Shown piece after piece: positions 55,943-64,000 of a stretch of 64,000 nucleotides of DNA. The position numbers and the translations under genes are program-made. Within the stretch, counting starts at the first letter, position 1. Each line of letters starts with the position of its first letter. Source of the stretch: Coix lacryma-jobi var. lacryma-jobi. Taxonomy: Eukaryota; Streptophyta; Magnoliopsida; Poales; Poaceae. The notes below the pieces were generated by a model. That model did not search any database and was not told the origin of the DNA. It saw nothing but the letters and a program-made list of their open reading frames with translations. The stretch spans positions 116,339,204-116,403,203 of the forward strand of contig CM019827.1 of assembly GCA_009763385.1 (NCBI GenBank), in the 5' to 3' direction.

Positions 55943-57994
55943 CTAAAAGGGGAAACACACACCAAGCTCACCCCTCAACCGATTAAAGGTTGATTCGTCT
56001 AAAGGCTTGGTGAAAATATCAGCCAGTTGATGATGAGTATCGACATGGCGAAGGTTGATATCACCCTTCTCCTGGTGGTCTCACAGAAAATGAAAGCGCA
56101 CATCAATGTGTTTGGTCTTCGAGTGAAGCACGGGGCTCTTAGCAACGCTAATGGCACTCGTGCTGTCACAAAGCAAAGGAACGCGAGAAAAGCTCAGACC
56201 AAAATCACGCAAAGTGGCCATCATCCAGAGCAACTGGGAACAGCAGCTAGCCGCAGCAACATAATCAGCCTCCATGGTAGACTGGGCTACACTAGACTGC
56301 TTGCGAGAAGACCACGAAACAAGAGAAGAACCAATAAACTGGCAAGTGCCAGAAGTGGACTTGCGCTCAATACGGCATCCAGCAAAATCGGCATCCGAAT
56401 AACCGCAAAGGGAGAGGGTGGAGGAAGCAGAATACCAAATCCCGAACTCAGGTGTGAAACGAAGGTACCTGAAAATCCGCTTCACCGCCTGACGGTGAGA
56501 GGTGCGCGGCGACGCCTGAAAGCGCGCACACAGACACACCGTGAACTGGATGTCCGGGCATGTCGCCGTCAGGTAGAGGAGCGACCCGATCATGCTTCGG
56601 TACTCCTTCTGGTCCACTGCTTCTCCATCCTTGTCCGCATCCAGTGCAGTCGTCGTCGACATGGGTGTTGGAAGAGGATTGGCCTCACCCATATCGAACC
56701 GCTTCAGCAAGTCCTTGGTGTACTTGCCCTGGTGCACGAACGTCCCTTCCCGGGATTGCTTGATTTGCAACCCGAGGAAAAACGTCAGCTCGCCCATCAT
56801 GCTCATCTCGAACTCCCTGCTCATAGTATCTGCAAGCTTGGCAACCAAAGCGTGAGAAGAACCACCAAAAATGATATCATCCACGTAAATCTGGACCAAG
56901 AGAGTGTCTTTGCCTTGCTTGAGGAGAAAGAGCGTTTTATCTACACATCCCATTTTAAAACCTTTAGCAAGCAAAACGGTTTTCAACCTATCATACCAGG
57001 CTCTAGGGGCTTGTTTCAAACCATATAAAGCTTTGTGGAGTTTAAAAACATGGTTTGGAAACTTGGGATTTTCAAAACCGGGGGGTTGCTCAACATAAAC
57101 CTCTTTTTCTATGTAGCCGTTTAAGAAGGCACTCTTGACATCCATTTGAAAAAGTTTGAAACCTTTGGATGCAGCAAAGGCCAAGAGTATCCTAATTGCC
57201 TCCAAACGAGCTACAGGAGCAAACGTCTCCTCATAGTCTATCCCCTCCTTCTGACTATAACCCTTCGCTACAAGCCTGGCCTTGTTTCTAACAACGTGGC
57301 CATCCTCTCCTTGCTTGTTTGTGAAAACCCATTTTGTCCCAATAGGCTTACACTCAGGAGGAAGTGGAACTAGAACCCAAACCCGATTTCGCTCAAAATT
57401 TTCTAACTCCTCATGCATGGCATTGACCCAATCGGGATCCGTCAGAGCGTGTCCAACATCTCGGGGTTCAAAATCAGCAACAAATGCAGAATGAGCAAAG
57501 TGAGAAATGTGCTGTGACCTGGACCGAGTGACTCGTTCTTCGATGTTGCCGATCATCTGCTGAGGGGGGTGCTGGTGCTGAATGTGTCGTGGCGCCTCCC
57601 TTGCCGAAATGGCCTCCACCTCAACTGCAGCTGGTGCCTCCTCGGGTACAAATGGTACCGCTCGGGGTGGCAGATCCCACGGCCCCCAGGAGGAAGAGGT
57701 GTCGGGTCCATGAGTCGTCGTAGAAGCGGCTCTTTGCGGCACAGCAGGTGGAGGGGTTGCTGGATCATCCATACCTTCAGCACCCTCGTCCTCGTCATCA
57801 AAAAGAGGCTCACCAACCTCGTGATCACCTGCACGCTCAAAACGAGAAGAGGGACAAACCATGGTCTCGTCGAAGGTGACATCTGATGTCTCCATGACTC
57901 GGTTAGTATCAAGGTTAAGTACACGATATGCGCGAGTGTGAGTGTCATAACCCAAAAATACTCCGCCCGAAGAACGAGACTCAAATTTGTCCAA
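55943..57994 (-). pseudogene. B reverse transcriptase and RNase H
   Basis: 637 codons open from 57994 to a TGA at 56081-56083, then about 46 more codons of conserved RNase H tail to the natural stop near 55943. RT motifs include F-Q-M-D-V-K-S-A-F-L-N-G and an intact catalytic Y-V-D-D-I-I-F-G near residue 370. RNase H has G-Y-S-D-A-D-F-A-G and S-T-M-E-A-D-Y-V-A. The TGA falls after F-H-F-L where A has CGA, so a CpG transition removed the last ~46 residues. RT itself looks functional. Confidence 0.92.
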
Positions 57995-58033
57995 GTTGCC
58001 CTTTTTGAGTATAAAACAATGGCAACCAAAAAC

Positions 58034-59131
58034 TCAAAAATAACTCACCTTGGGCAGTTTTCCAAAACGCAACTCATAAGAAGTCTTTTTCAAGAAAGCT
58101 CGGAGAAAAATGCGATTGGAAATGTAGCATGCAGTGCTCATAGCTTCGGCCCAATATCGCCTAGGAGTCCTATGCTCATCGAGCATCGTCCTGGCCATCT
58201 CAACAAGGGTCCGATTCTTCCTCTCTGCAACACCATTCTGAGGGGGTGTGTAGGCGGAAGAGAACTGAGGCTCTAAACCCAAAGAGTTACAAAACTTCTC
58301 AAAATCCGAATTCTTAAATTCGGAACCATTATCACTCCGAATTGCTCGCATCGAGTTCAAAGGGAACTCGTTCTGAAGACGCAAAATCAGATTGCGAGCA
58401 AAGGAGAAAGTCTTGGTCTTCTCAGCTAAAAAGAAGACCCACGAATATCTCGAAAAGTCATCAACAACAACAAGCACATACCACTTCCCCCCAACCGAGC
58501 TCACCCGAGCCGGACCAACAAGGTCCATGTGCAAAAGCTCTCCAGGGCGCTTGGTCATGACCTGAGTCACTGGATGGTGGGGAGCGGCAACCATCTTCCC
58601 ATGTCTACAAGAGTGGCAAACAAGATCCTTCTCCATATGCAACTTGGGCAATCCTCGGATTAGGCCAAGTGAACTAAGCCTTGCAAGCAAGTCGAAGCTC
58701 AAATGTCCAAGTCTCCTATGCCACTTCCAAAGATCAGAGGAGGAAGGTCCAGCCACAAGACAACGAGAAGTGCCAAAAGACTTCGAGAAATTCGCACGAA
58801 AGACTTTTCCAAAGGGCGAAATCAAACACACAAGATTGCCCTGAGGATCCAAAATACGACTGAGATTCGGTTTAAAACGAATCTCATAGTCGTCGTCAAA
58901 GAGTTGCGAAACAAAAAGAAGGTTAAAATGCAAGTTAGAAACAAGAGCAACATCGCGCAACACAAAGTGCTCATTAACTCGTACTGACCCGCGAGACAAT
59001 ACCTTACCTTTGCTATTGTCGCCGAAGGTTATGTACTCCTTTCCGGCAACAAGGCTAAGGCTGGAGAACCACTTGGCGTTTCCGGTCATGTGCCTCGAGC
59101 AACTGGAATCCACCAACCAAATGTCCTCCAA
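58034..59131 (-). pseudogene. B protease and integrase
   Basis: Protease start W-L-V-D-S-S-C-S-R-H-M-T-G. The D-S-G triad is D-S-S here, so activity is doubtful. Integrase zinc region W-H-R-R-L-G-H ... C-H-S-C at ~135-185. Catalytic Asp in L-H-M-D-L-V-G (~202), Asp in S-D-N-G-S-E-F (~267), and Glu in N-G-V-A-E-R-K-N (~302). Ends P-K-V-S-Y-F-stop. The TGA, where Arg is usual, is shared with A. The linker and RT follow in the same frame after 13 codons. Confidence 0.9.
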
Positions 59132-59145
59132 CCGTTTTACCTACA

Positions 59146-61839
59146 TCAATAAAAAGACATAGGGTGAGCATACGGTCCAACACTGGGGTTAGTGAAGTAG
59201 GAAGAATCCCAGTGTTGGGCCGGCTGCTCAAAAGAACGATTAGCAGAAAAACCATTCCTAGCACGTCTATGAGAGGAGCGATCACCACGTAGAGGAAAAC
59301 GTGGTCCGCTAAGGGAGGAGCGTCCATCGCGATACTCAAAACGCAGTGGGGGAAAACGCTCAACTACAAAGCCTCCGCCACGGGGTCCATAGCCTACAAC
59401 TGCAGGCTCCCGCCGGGCATGCTCTATACGAGGCCTAGGCCTGGCAACTTGAGGCACTGCGCCTCTAGGCCTAGCATCTCTCCTTGGAGCTCTCATCTGC
59501 CTAGGCCTGGGAACTTGAGGTTCTGGACCTCTGGGCCTAGCTGCTCTCCTCGGAGCACTCCTCTGAACATTCGGCACATGTACATCATGGAAAGGATGGT
59601 ACATGTCCGTGTTGTTCATCTCCCTAGCACGGCGCGCCTCTCTCTTGCGCCTAAAGCAGAACTCGCTCAAGTGTCCATCTCTCCCACAGAAGTCACAATG
59701 ATACCTCACCGCACGCAAAGGGGGTTGTTGGTACTCATGGCTGTGGGTGTGGATCACTTTGCCCTTCTGTGGCAACTCCTCCTGGATAGGTGGCATTGTA
59801 TCCAACTTGTTTTTTAGGTGGTTGGGTTTGGGATGCCACACTTGGTTCTTGGGTGGAGCTCTCGGGGGTTCCTCAAACACCCCATCCTTGGTGTTAGGCT
59901 TGAGAGGCTCTTTGGGTGGAAGCTTGGTAAGTTTGGGAGTAGTGGTGGAGTTGGGCTTCTCACTCGGGTTCAAACCACTCGACTCTCCAATCTTCCCAAA
60001 AGCAGAAAGATCAACACCCTGAGCAAAACCTACACCGGGACCTCCAGCAGCTCGCTTAAATTGGGAGATCATCATCCCAAGCTGCGGCTCACCACAAGAT
60101 ACCCATGACAAGATGGTCCGAAGGTATGTGTTTTCTTCCTCGGTTTGCATCTTGTCATGCTTCACATTGGCTATCTCCATCTCCAAACCCTCACAGAGAG
60201 CACACTTAGCCACACAAGTGCTACCTGAGTTGGCCTCTTCAAGAGATACAATCTTGGCATTCTTCTCTGCCAACTCAGATTGCAAGACAGGACAAGTCTT
60301 GCATGCACCCAACAGAGAAGGTCTAGCCTTCAGCTCATCCACCTCTCCTACCAACGCAGCATACTTACCTCTCAAAGTGAGAAGGTCAGTCATGTGCGTG
60401 GTGCACATCTCACACTCAACCTCCTCCGACACGACCACAGTGGACTTGGCAAACTCAAGCTCTCTCACTGTGTCCTCCCACTTCTGCCTAAACTCCTTGC
60501 GCTCTCTAGCGGCACGCCTAAGCAACTTGTCCTGACAAAGGAGCGCGGCAGTAAGCTTCTCGACCTCAGCAGAAAGCTCGTCGTGGGTTAGAGATACCTG
60601 GGAGGTGTCGTCGTCGTCATCGTCATTCCGAGGGGAGTGCTCCAGCTTGTCGTCGACCTCATCACCAAGCGCCATGGTGCAGAAGCCGTCGTCGGCGGCG
60701 AAGAAGTAGAGACCGTTCAGCTTGTCCTCGATTCTCTTCTTCTTCTCGGACTCTTCATCGCTTGAGCAAGCGGGGTCGTCATCCGAGCCGTCGACGTCGC
60801 TGAGCGTGGCGAAGAACGCACGCTGCTCAGCCTGGGCCTTCTCCAAGTACTTCTTCTTGATGTACTCCTTGTCGAAGCCGCCCCTCCGCTTGTGCCTCGC
60901 GGGGACGTACTTCTCCTTGCGCTTGCCGGAGTCGTACTTGTGCCCATGATCGCCCTTCCCAGATGAATGCTTCTTCTTGGGGCAGTTGGCGATGAAGTGG
61001 TCGGGGTCGCCGCACTCATAGCATCCTGAGCGTCCTCCACCGCGGCGACGGTTCATGCGGTTGTTGTGGAACCGCGTGAACCGGTTGGCGAGCATAGCCA
61101 ACTCATCATCCCCCAAAGACTCAAGCTGGTCCTCTGTGACAGAGAAGAGAGACGAAAGAGCAAAACCTCCAGAGGGGTTAGAAGAGCCAGAAACCAAAGC
61201 CATAGTCGGGCCAGAAGGATTCTCATAAGAAGCCCTCGACATGGCATCAACCTCACTAGACTTGAGCTTACTAAAGAGCTCGTCGCAAGTGAGAGTCTCA
61301 TAGTTAGACGATTCGATGATCGCCTGGACCTTTGAGTCCCACACCGACCGATCAAGAGTGTGCAAAAGCTTCAAAGCCCTCTCATGATCGTCAAAAGGCA
61401 ACAGCTCCTTGTTTGCTCTCATCTTGTTGACAATGACCTGAAAGCGAGCGAATAAACTCTCTATGCTCTCACCAGGCATATGTCAAAAGTTCTCATACTC
61501 CCGCTTGTGCGACTCATAGAGGCGAGATTTGACCTGAGTGGTTCCCTCATGGAAGTGCATGAGGGTCGCCCAAATCTCGCGAGCCGTGGGGAGGTGAGAA
61601 ACGCGATCGAACTCGGACATGCTCAAACAGGAGAACAAGGCGTTACGTGCCCGGCTATTTGCCTTGTTCTCATCGATCTGGAGCTGAGTGACACGAGCAG
61701 CCAAGACAACGTAATCGGCCTTGTTGCAAATCTCCCAAACAGAAGAACCCATGCTCTGGAGATAGGCCGACATGCGTATCTTCCAATATGCATAGTTCGT
61801 CCCATCAAAGAACGGCGGTTTGCCCACGCCGCGATCCAT
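59146..61839 (-). pseudogene. B gag with one nonsense codon
   Basis: Start M-D-R-G-V-G-K-P-P-F-F-D-G at 61839, frame open to M-S-F-Y-stop at 59146 except TGA at 61483-61485 (A has CGA at the same codon). Gag core ~1-260, first CCHC C-Y-E-C-G-D-P-D-H-F-I-A-N-C near ~272, Lys-rich tail, acidic region, coiled coil ~410-460, second CCHC C-D-F-C-G-R-D-G-H-L-S-E-F-C near ~715, and an Arg/Pro-rich C-terminus with A-P-R-R-A-A-R-P-R-G repeats. At ~898 codons it is long for copia gag, as usual for Sireviruses. Confidence 0.92.
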
Positions 61840-61888
61840 GTCGCCTTCTGTGGATCTGGAACCGGCTAAGGTGGAAGAACCTTAACCC

Positions 61889-61900
61889 GCTCCGATACCA
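61889..61900 (-). other. B primer binding site
   Basis: Minus strand TGGTATCGGAGC, one mismatch to the initiator tRNA-Met site TGGTATCAGAGC, two bases from the LTR. Confidence 0.9.
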
Positions 61901-62318
61901 ATTGAAGGACCGAGAAAGCACTAACGAGGCGACCAGAGGGGGGGGTGAATGGGAGCTCAAAAATTTCCTTCAGAAACTTTGGCCAAATGTCCCAAAATCA
62001 ACCCCGAGAAACGGCGACCGAAACCGTGATGCTCACGACCCTTGGAAGAGGGTGGATGATCCCTAGGATCACAGCGGAGCACCACCAAGAAGAAGCAAAC
62101 CAAACTCCAAAAGTTCCGGCTCGAACACAACCCCAAAAACCAAGTCCCGGACGTAGATAGACGGCTACGTCGAGAAACTCCTAAATACTTATGCTAACAA
62201 GTAGCAAAGATACCTAGAGAGGTTCCTTGGTCAACTACAGGGCCAAACGAGAAGTCCGGAAACCATGCGAACAAGCCGGGAGAGCAAACGCACTAAACCG
62301 GAAGACTCAGGCAATTCC

Positions 62319-62457
62319 CGGACTGTCCGGCCCTGGGGTCCCAGACTGTCCGCGGCAGGGGCGGACTGTCCGCCAAGCAGTCCCGGACTGTCCGCCGGCA
62401 GAAACACCAAAACAGCAAGGTTGCTGAACCCTTGCTGGACGAGTCCCGGACTGTCCG
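62319..62457. repeat. CGGACTGTCCG palindrome cluster in B 5' LTR
   Basis: Same five sites as in the 3' LTR. Confidence 0.85.
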
Positions 62458-63223
62458 CGACCTTGCAGAGAGGGCGATTTTGGTCGCCTTCTCTCCAAAT
62501 CTCTCCAAATCCGATCCAACTCAAAATCCCAAGTTCCCAAACATGGAGAAGATGATCACGGGGTAGTCAGGAGACTATCCCCAAGAAATCATCCGCTCAA
62601 ATCAACCAAATCACCGGGAAATCAAAAGGGAAGGTGGATGAACGGAAGAGCGCCACGAAAATGAAATCGTCCTGATCTATTCGATCATGAGGTGTTAGAT
62701 GAATTCCTTTGGTCGAAATGACCTACTCAATGATACGAACAAAATGATTCAAACGGATTTCGCAAAGACGCACTAGAGAGGGAGATCGAGTGACGGGAAA
62801 ATCGCGAAGAAACGAAGAACGCGAAGAACACGTATCAAAATGCGAATCAAGTCATCGATCTGCACTGCAACAGTGAGGATACGGCCTCACTTCCTCGAAT
62901 CAACAGTACACAGAGGCAAGTCTCTCTGCGGATCTCAGCTAGCTACAGCAGGGGATGGGAGAGCAGGAAACCCTAAGTGCGAAAGAGCAAAATGACTGAG
63001 ATAAGGGGAGGAGGGTGTCTCCCTACTACTTATCCTAATTCTAACCTAAGTCTAATTCCTACTCTACCCCTCTCTATTCTAATTACAGAGCGAACCAGCT
63101 AAACCCTAGGGTTATTCTGGACCAACTCGGTGGTAGGTGTATTCGACGGCCACGCCCGCACAATTCGAAGCGTTGCCTCGACGCAACCTCCAGATTGCCA
63201 CCACGTGCCGCCCTCGCTCTGCA

Positions 63224-63457
63224 CCCCCGGTTTTGTGGCCCAAACCGGGAAACCAGCTTTTTCCAGCCAACCCCCGGTTTTGAGGCCCAAACCGGGAAAC
63301 CAGCCCACCAGCATCTGAGTTTTGAGGCCAAACTCAGCAAACCCTCAGAGCCCAGGTTTTGAGGCCCAAACCTGGAAACCGTCCTCAGCCCGAGTATTGT
63401 GGCCAAACTCGGAAACCGTTCACGCCCTGGTTTTGAGGCCCAAACCTGGAAACCGTC
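63224..63457. repeat. Hairpin module array in B 5' LTR
   Basis: Six modules, 380-615 bp inside the LTR as read on the minus strand, upstream of the putative TATA-like box. Stem pairing is kept in nearly all modules. Confidence 0.85.
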
Positions 63458-63838
63458 CATCTGATGGTTTTTCCCTGGCTCTACCACCAAACCGACGTCG
63501 TAGATGGGATGCACCTCCCGTGCATCCCGTCCACCGACACGTGTACCCGAGTCCACGACTCAGGCAACACATGACCGCACTTCTTCACTTGTCGTCGTCA
63601 CTGGCTGCCAGCCACCACAGCTGATCCTCGGGCCTCTGGTCCCTCAGTTCAAGCCTCACGTCCGCCCTTCGCCACTCTCGGTCCATCGGCACGGCACGTC
63701 TCTACTTGACCGTCACCTCGCCTTCGATCATTGTATCCGTGCTCGACACCTACACAACACAAGCCAAAGAACAAGCGCATCATACCAGTTGACAATCACT
63801 CATCACTCAGAGACCCAGCATACACCCATGTATCCGCA

Positions 63839-63843
63839 CCAAG
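63839..63843. repeat. Target site duplication of B, right copy (CCAAG)
   Basis: Directly after the B LTR end CCGCA. Matches 52432-52436. Confidence 0.95.
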
Positions 63844-64000
63844 CGATACCAAACCAAGAACCAAAAGGCACTAGGACAAGTCTGACCCCCAAAAACCATG
63901 TCTCGAACGTAGATGGAAGGCTACGTCGAGAAATCCCCAAATACTGATGCTAACAAGTAGCAAAGATACCTAGAGAGGTTCCTTGGTGAACAATAGGGCC
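63839..64000 (-). repeat. A 5' LTR, right part (to window edge)
   Basis: Continues A's LTR from CCAAGCGATACC and aligns with L1 from about 40350 to 40516, ending at the same GAACAATAGGGCC text where the window stops. Confidence 0.9.

Larger units (their letters stand above)
52437..63838 (-). mobile_element. B: complete Sirevirus-type Ty1/copia element
   Basis: 11,402 bp with LTRs of 1,935 and 1,936 bp and a perfect CCAAG duplication. Minus-strand order: 5' LTR (61903-63838), PBS, gag, protease, integrase, RT, RNase H, 3' non-coding region, PPT, 3' LTR (52437-54371). I count about 35 substitutions between LTRs (near 1.8%), roughly 0.7 million years at 1.3e-8. Only stops, no frameshifts, damage its coding region. 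The three I can place are TGA where CGA is expected. Confidence 0.95.
61903..63838 (-). repeat. B 5' LTR
   Basis: 1,936 bp, same ends as 52437-54371. The core promoter is not obvious. A conserved GGATAAGTAG (minus strand, near 63029-63038), just upstream of a GGGAGACACCC block, is the best TATA-like candidate. Confidence 0.95.
40180..64000 (-). mobile_element. A: Sirevirus-type Ty1/copia element, compound 3' end, split by B
   Basis: Minus-strand copia element inserted in the protease fragment of F. It runs from LTR L1 (40180) through gag-pol (46374-52188) and PBS to its 5' LTR, which begins at 52252, is interrupted by element B at 52437, and resumes at 63839 to the window edge. L1 aligns with both pieces of that LTR (about 4-5% mismatch over ~345 bp by eye), which makes them the pair. 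An extra, different LTR (L2) lies between L1 and gag-pol. The possible left target copy is AAAAT (40175-40179). The right one is outside the window. Confidence 0.88.

Noticed and set aside
56027..57028. Plus-strand ORF of 333 codons
   Set aside because: It is the exact complement of the conserved copia reverse transcriptase and RNase H of B. The RT motifs explain its length.
1..64000. A host plant gene hidden between elements
   Set aside because: Every stretch over about 300 bp could be assigned to an LTR element body, LTR or element non-coding region. The only unassigned piece is 18474-18526.

Overview
This window is plant nuclear DNA from a grass, probably a panicoid such as the maize/sorghum group. 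It looks like repeat-rich (pericentromere-like) heterochromatin. I found no host gene, rRNA, tRNA or prokaryotic feature. Almost every base can be assigned to LTR retrotransposons nested up to four deep. The grass call rests on element types: a Tekay-type chromovirus with ~3 kb LTRs, Tat-lineage Ty3/gypsy elements with the TGGCGCGCCAGGTAGGGG primer site, and Sirevirus-type Ty1/copia elements with a long gag and many CTCCCCCTT-like polypurine tracts.

Layout, left to right. T1 (1-5091 plus 17569-18473, minus strand, leaves the window on the left) is an old Ty3/gypsy element. Its gag/protease frame has nine stops but almost no indels, while its RT is open to the window edge. C (5092-17563, minus, TSD TTCGA) is a complete young chromovirus inserted in the 5' LTR of T1. 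It has two ~2.99 kb LTRs, an extra 361-codon ORF upstream of gag, and only two obvious lesions in gag-pol. E (18527-21030, plus) is the 5' end of a Tat-like element: LTR, PBS and a GC-rich minisatellite in place of gag. F (LTR 21031-21760 plus 37089-38162; body to 40179; minus) interrupts E. G (21761-37088, minus) is a 15.3 kb Tat-lineage element inside the F LTR. It has gag-PR-RT-RH-aRH-IN on the minus strand and, between IN and the 3' LTR, an opposite-strand gene with its own TATA box and four intron-like interruptions.

From 40180 to the right edge lies Sirevirus A (minus), inserted in the protease fragment of F. Its left end is compound: LTR L1, 442 bp of 3' body, a second and different LTR L2, then a full 3' body and gag-pol. 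This suggests an insertion followed by recombination. Sirevirus B (52437-63838, minus, TSD CCAAG) is complete and sits in the 5' LTR of A, which resumes at 63839.

Relative ages from my hand-counted LTR mismatches: C about 0.9%, B about 1.8%, A about 4-5% over a short overlap. These agree with the nesting order. Most coding damage in T1, A, B and C is C-to-T or G-to-A change producing stops, as expected from deamination of methylated cytosine. G instead is broken mainly by frameshifts.

The signals I find most worth follow-up are: an array of hairpin modules with compensating stem changes in all four Sirevirus LTR copies; the spliced-looking antisense gene of G; the upstream ORF of the chromovirus; and the compound L1-L2 structure.
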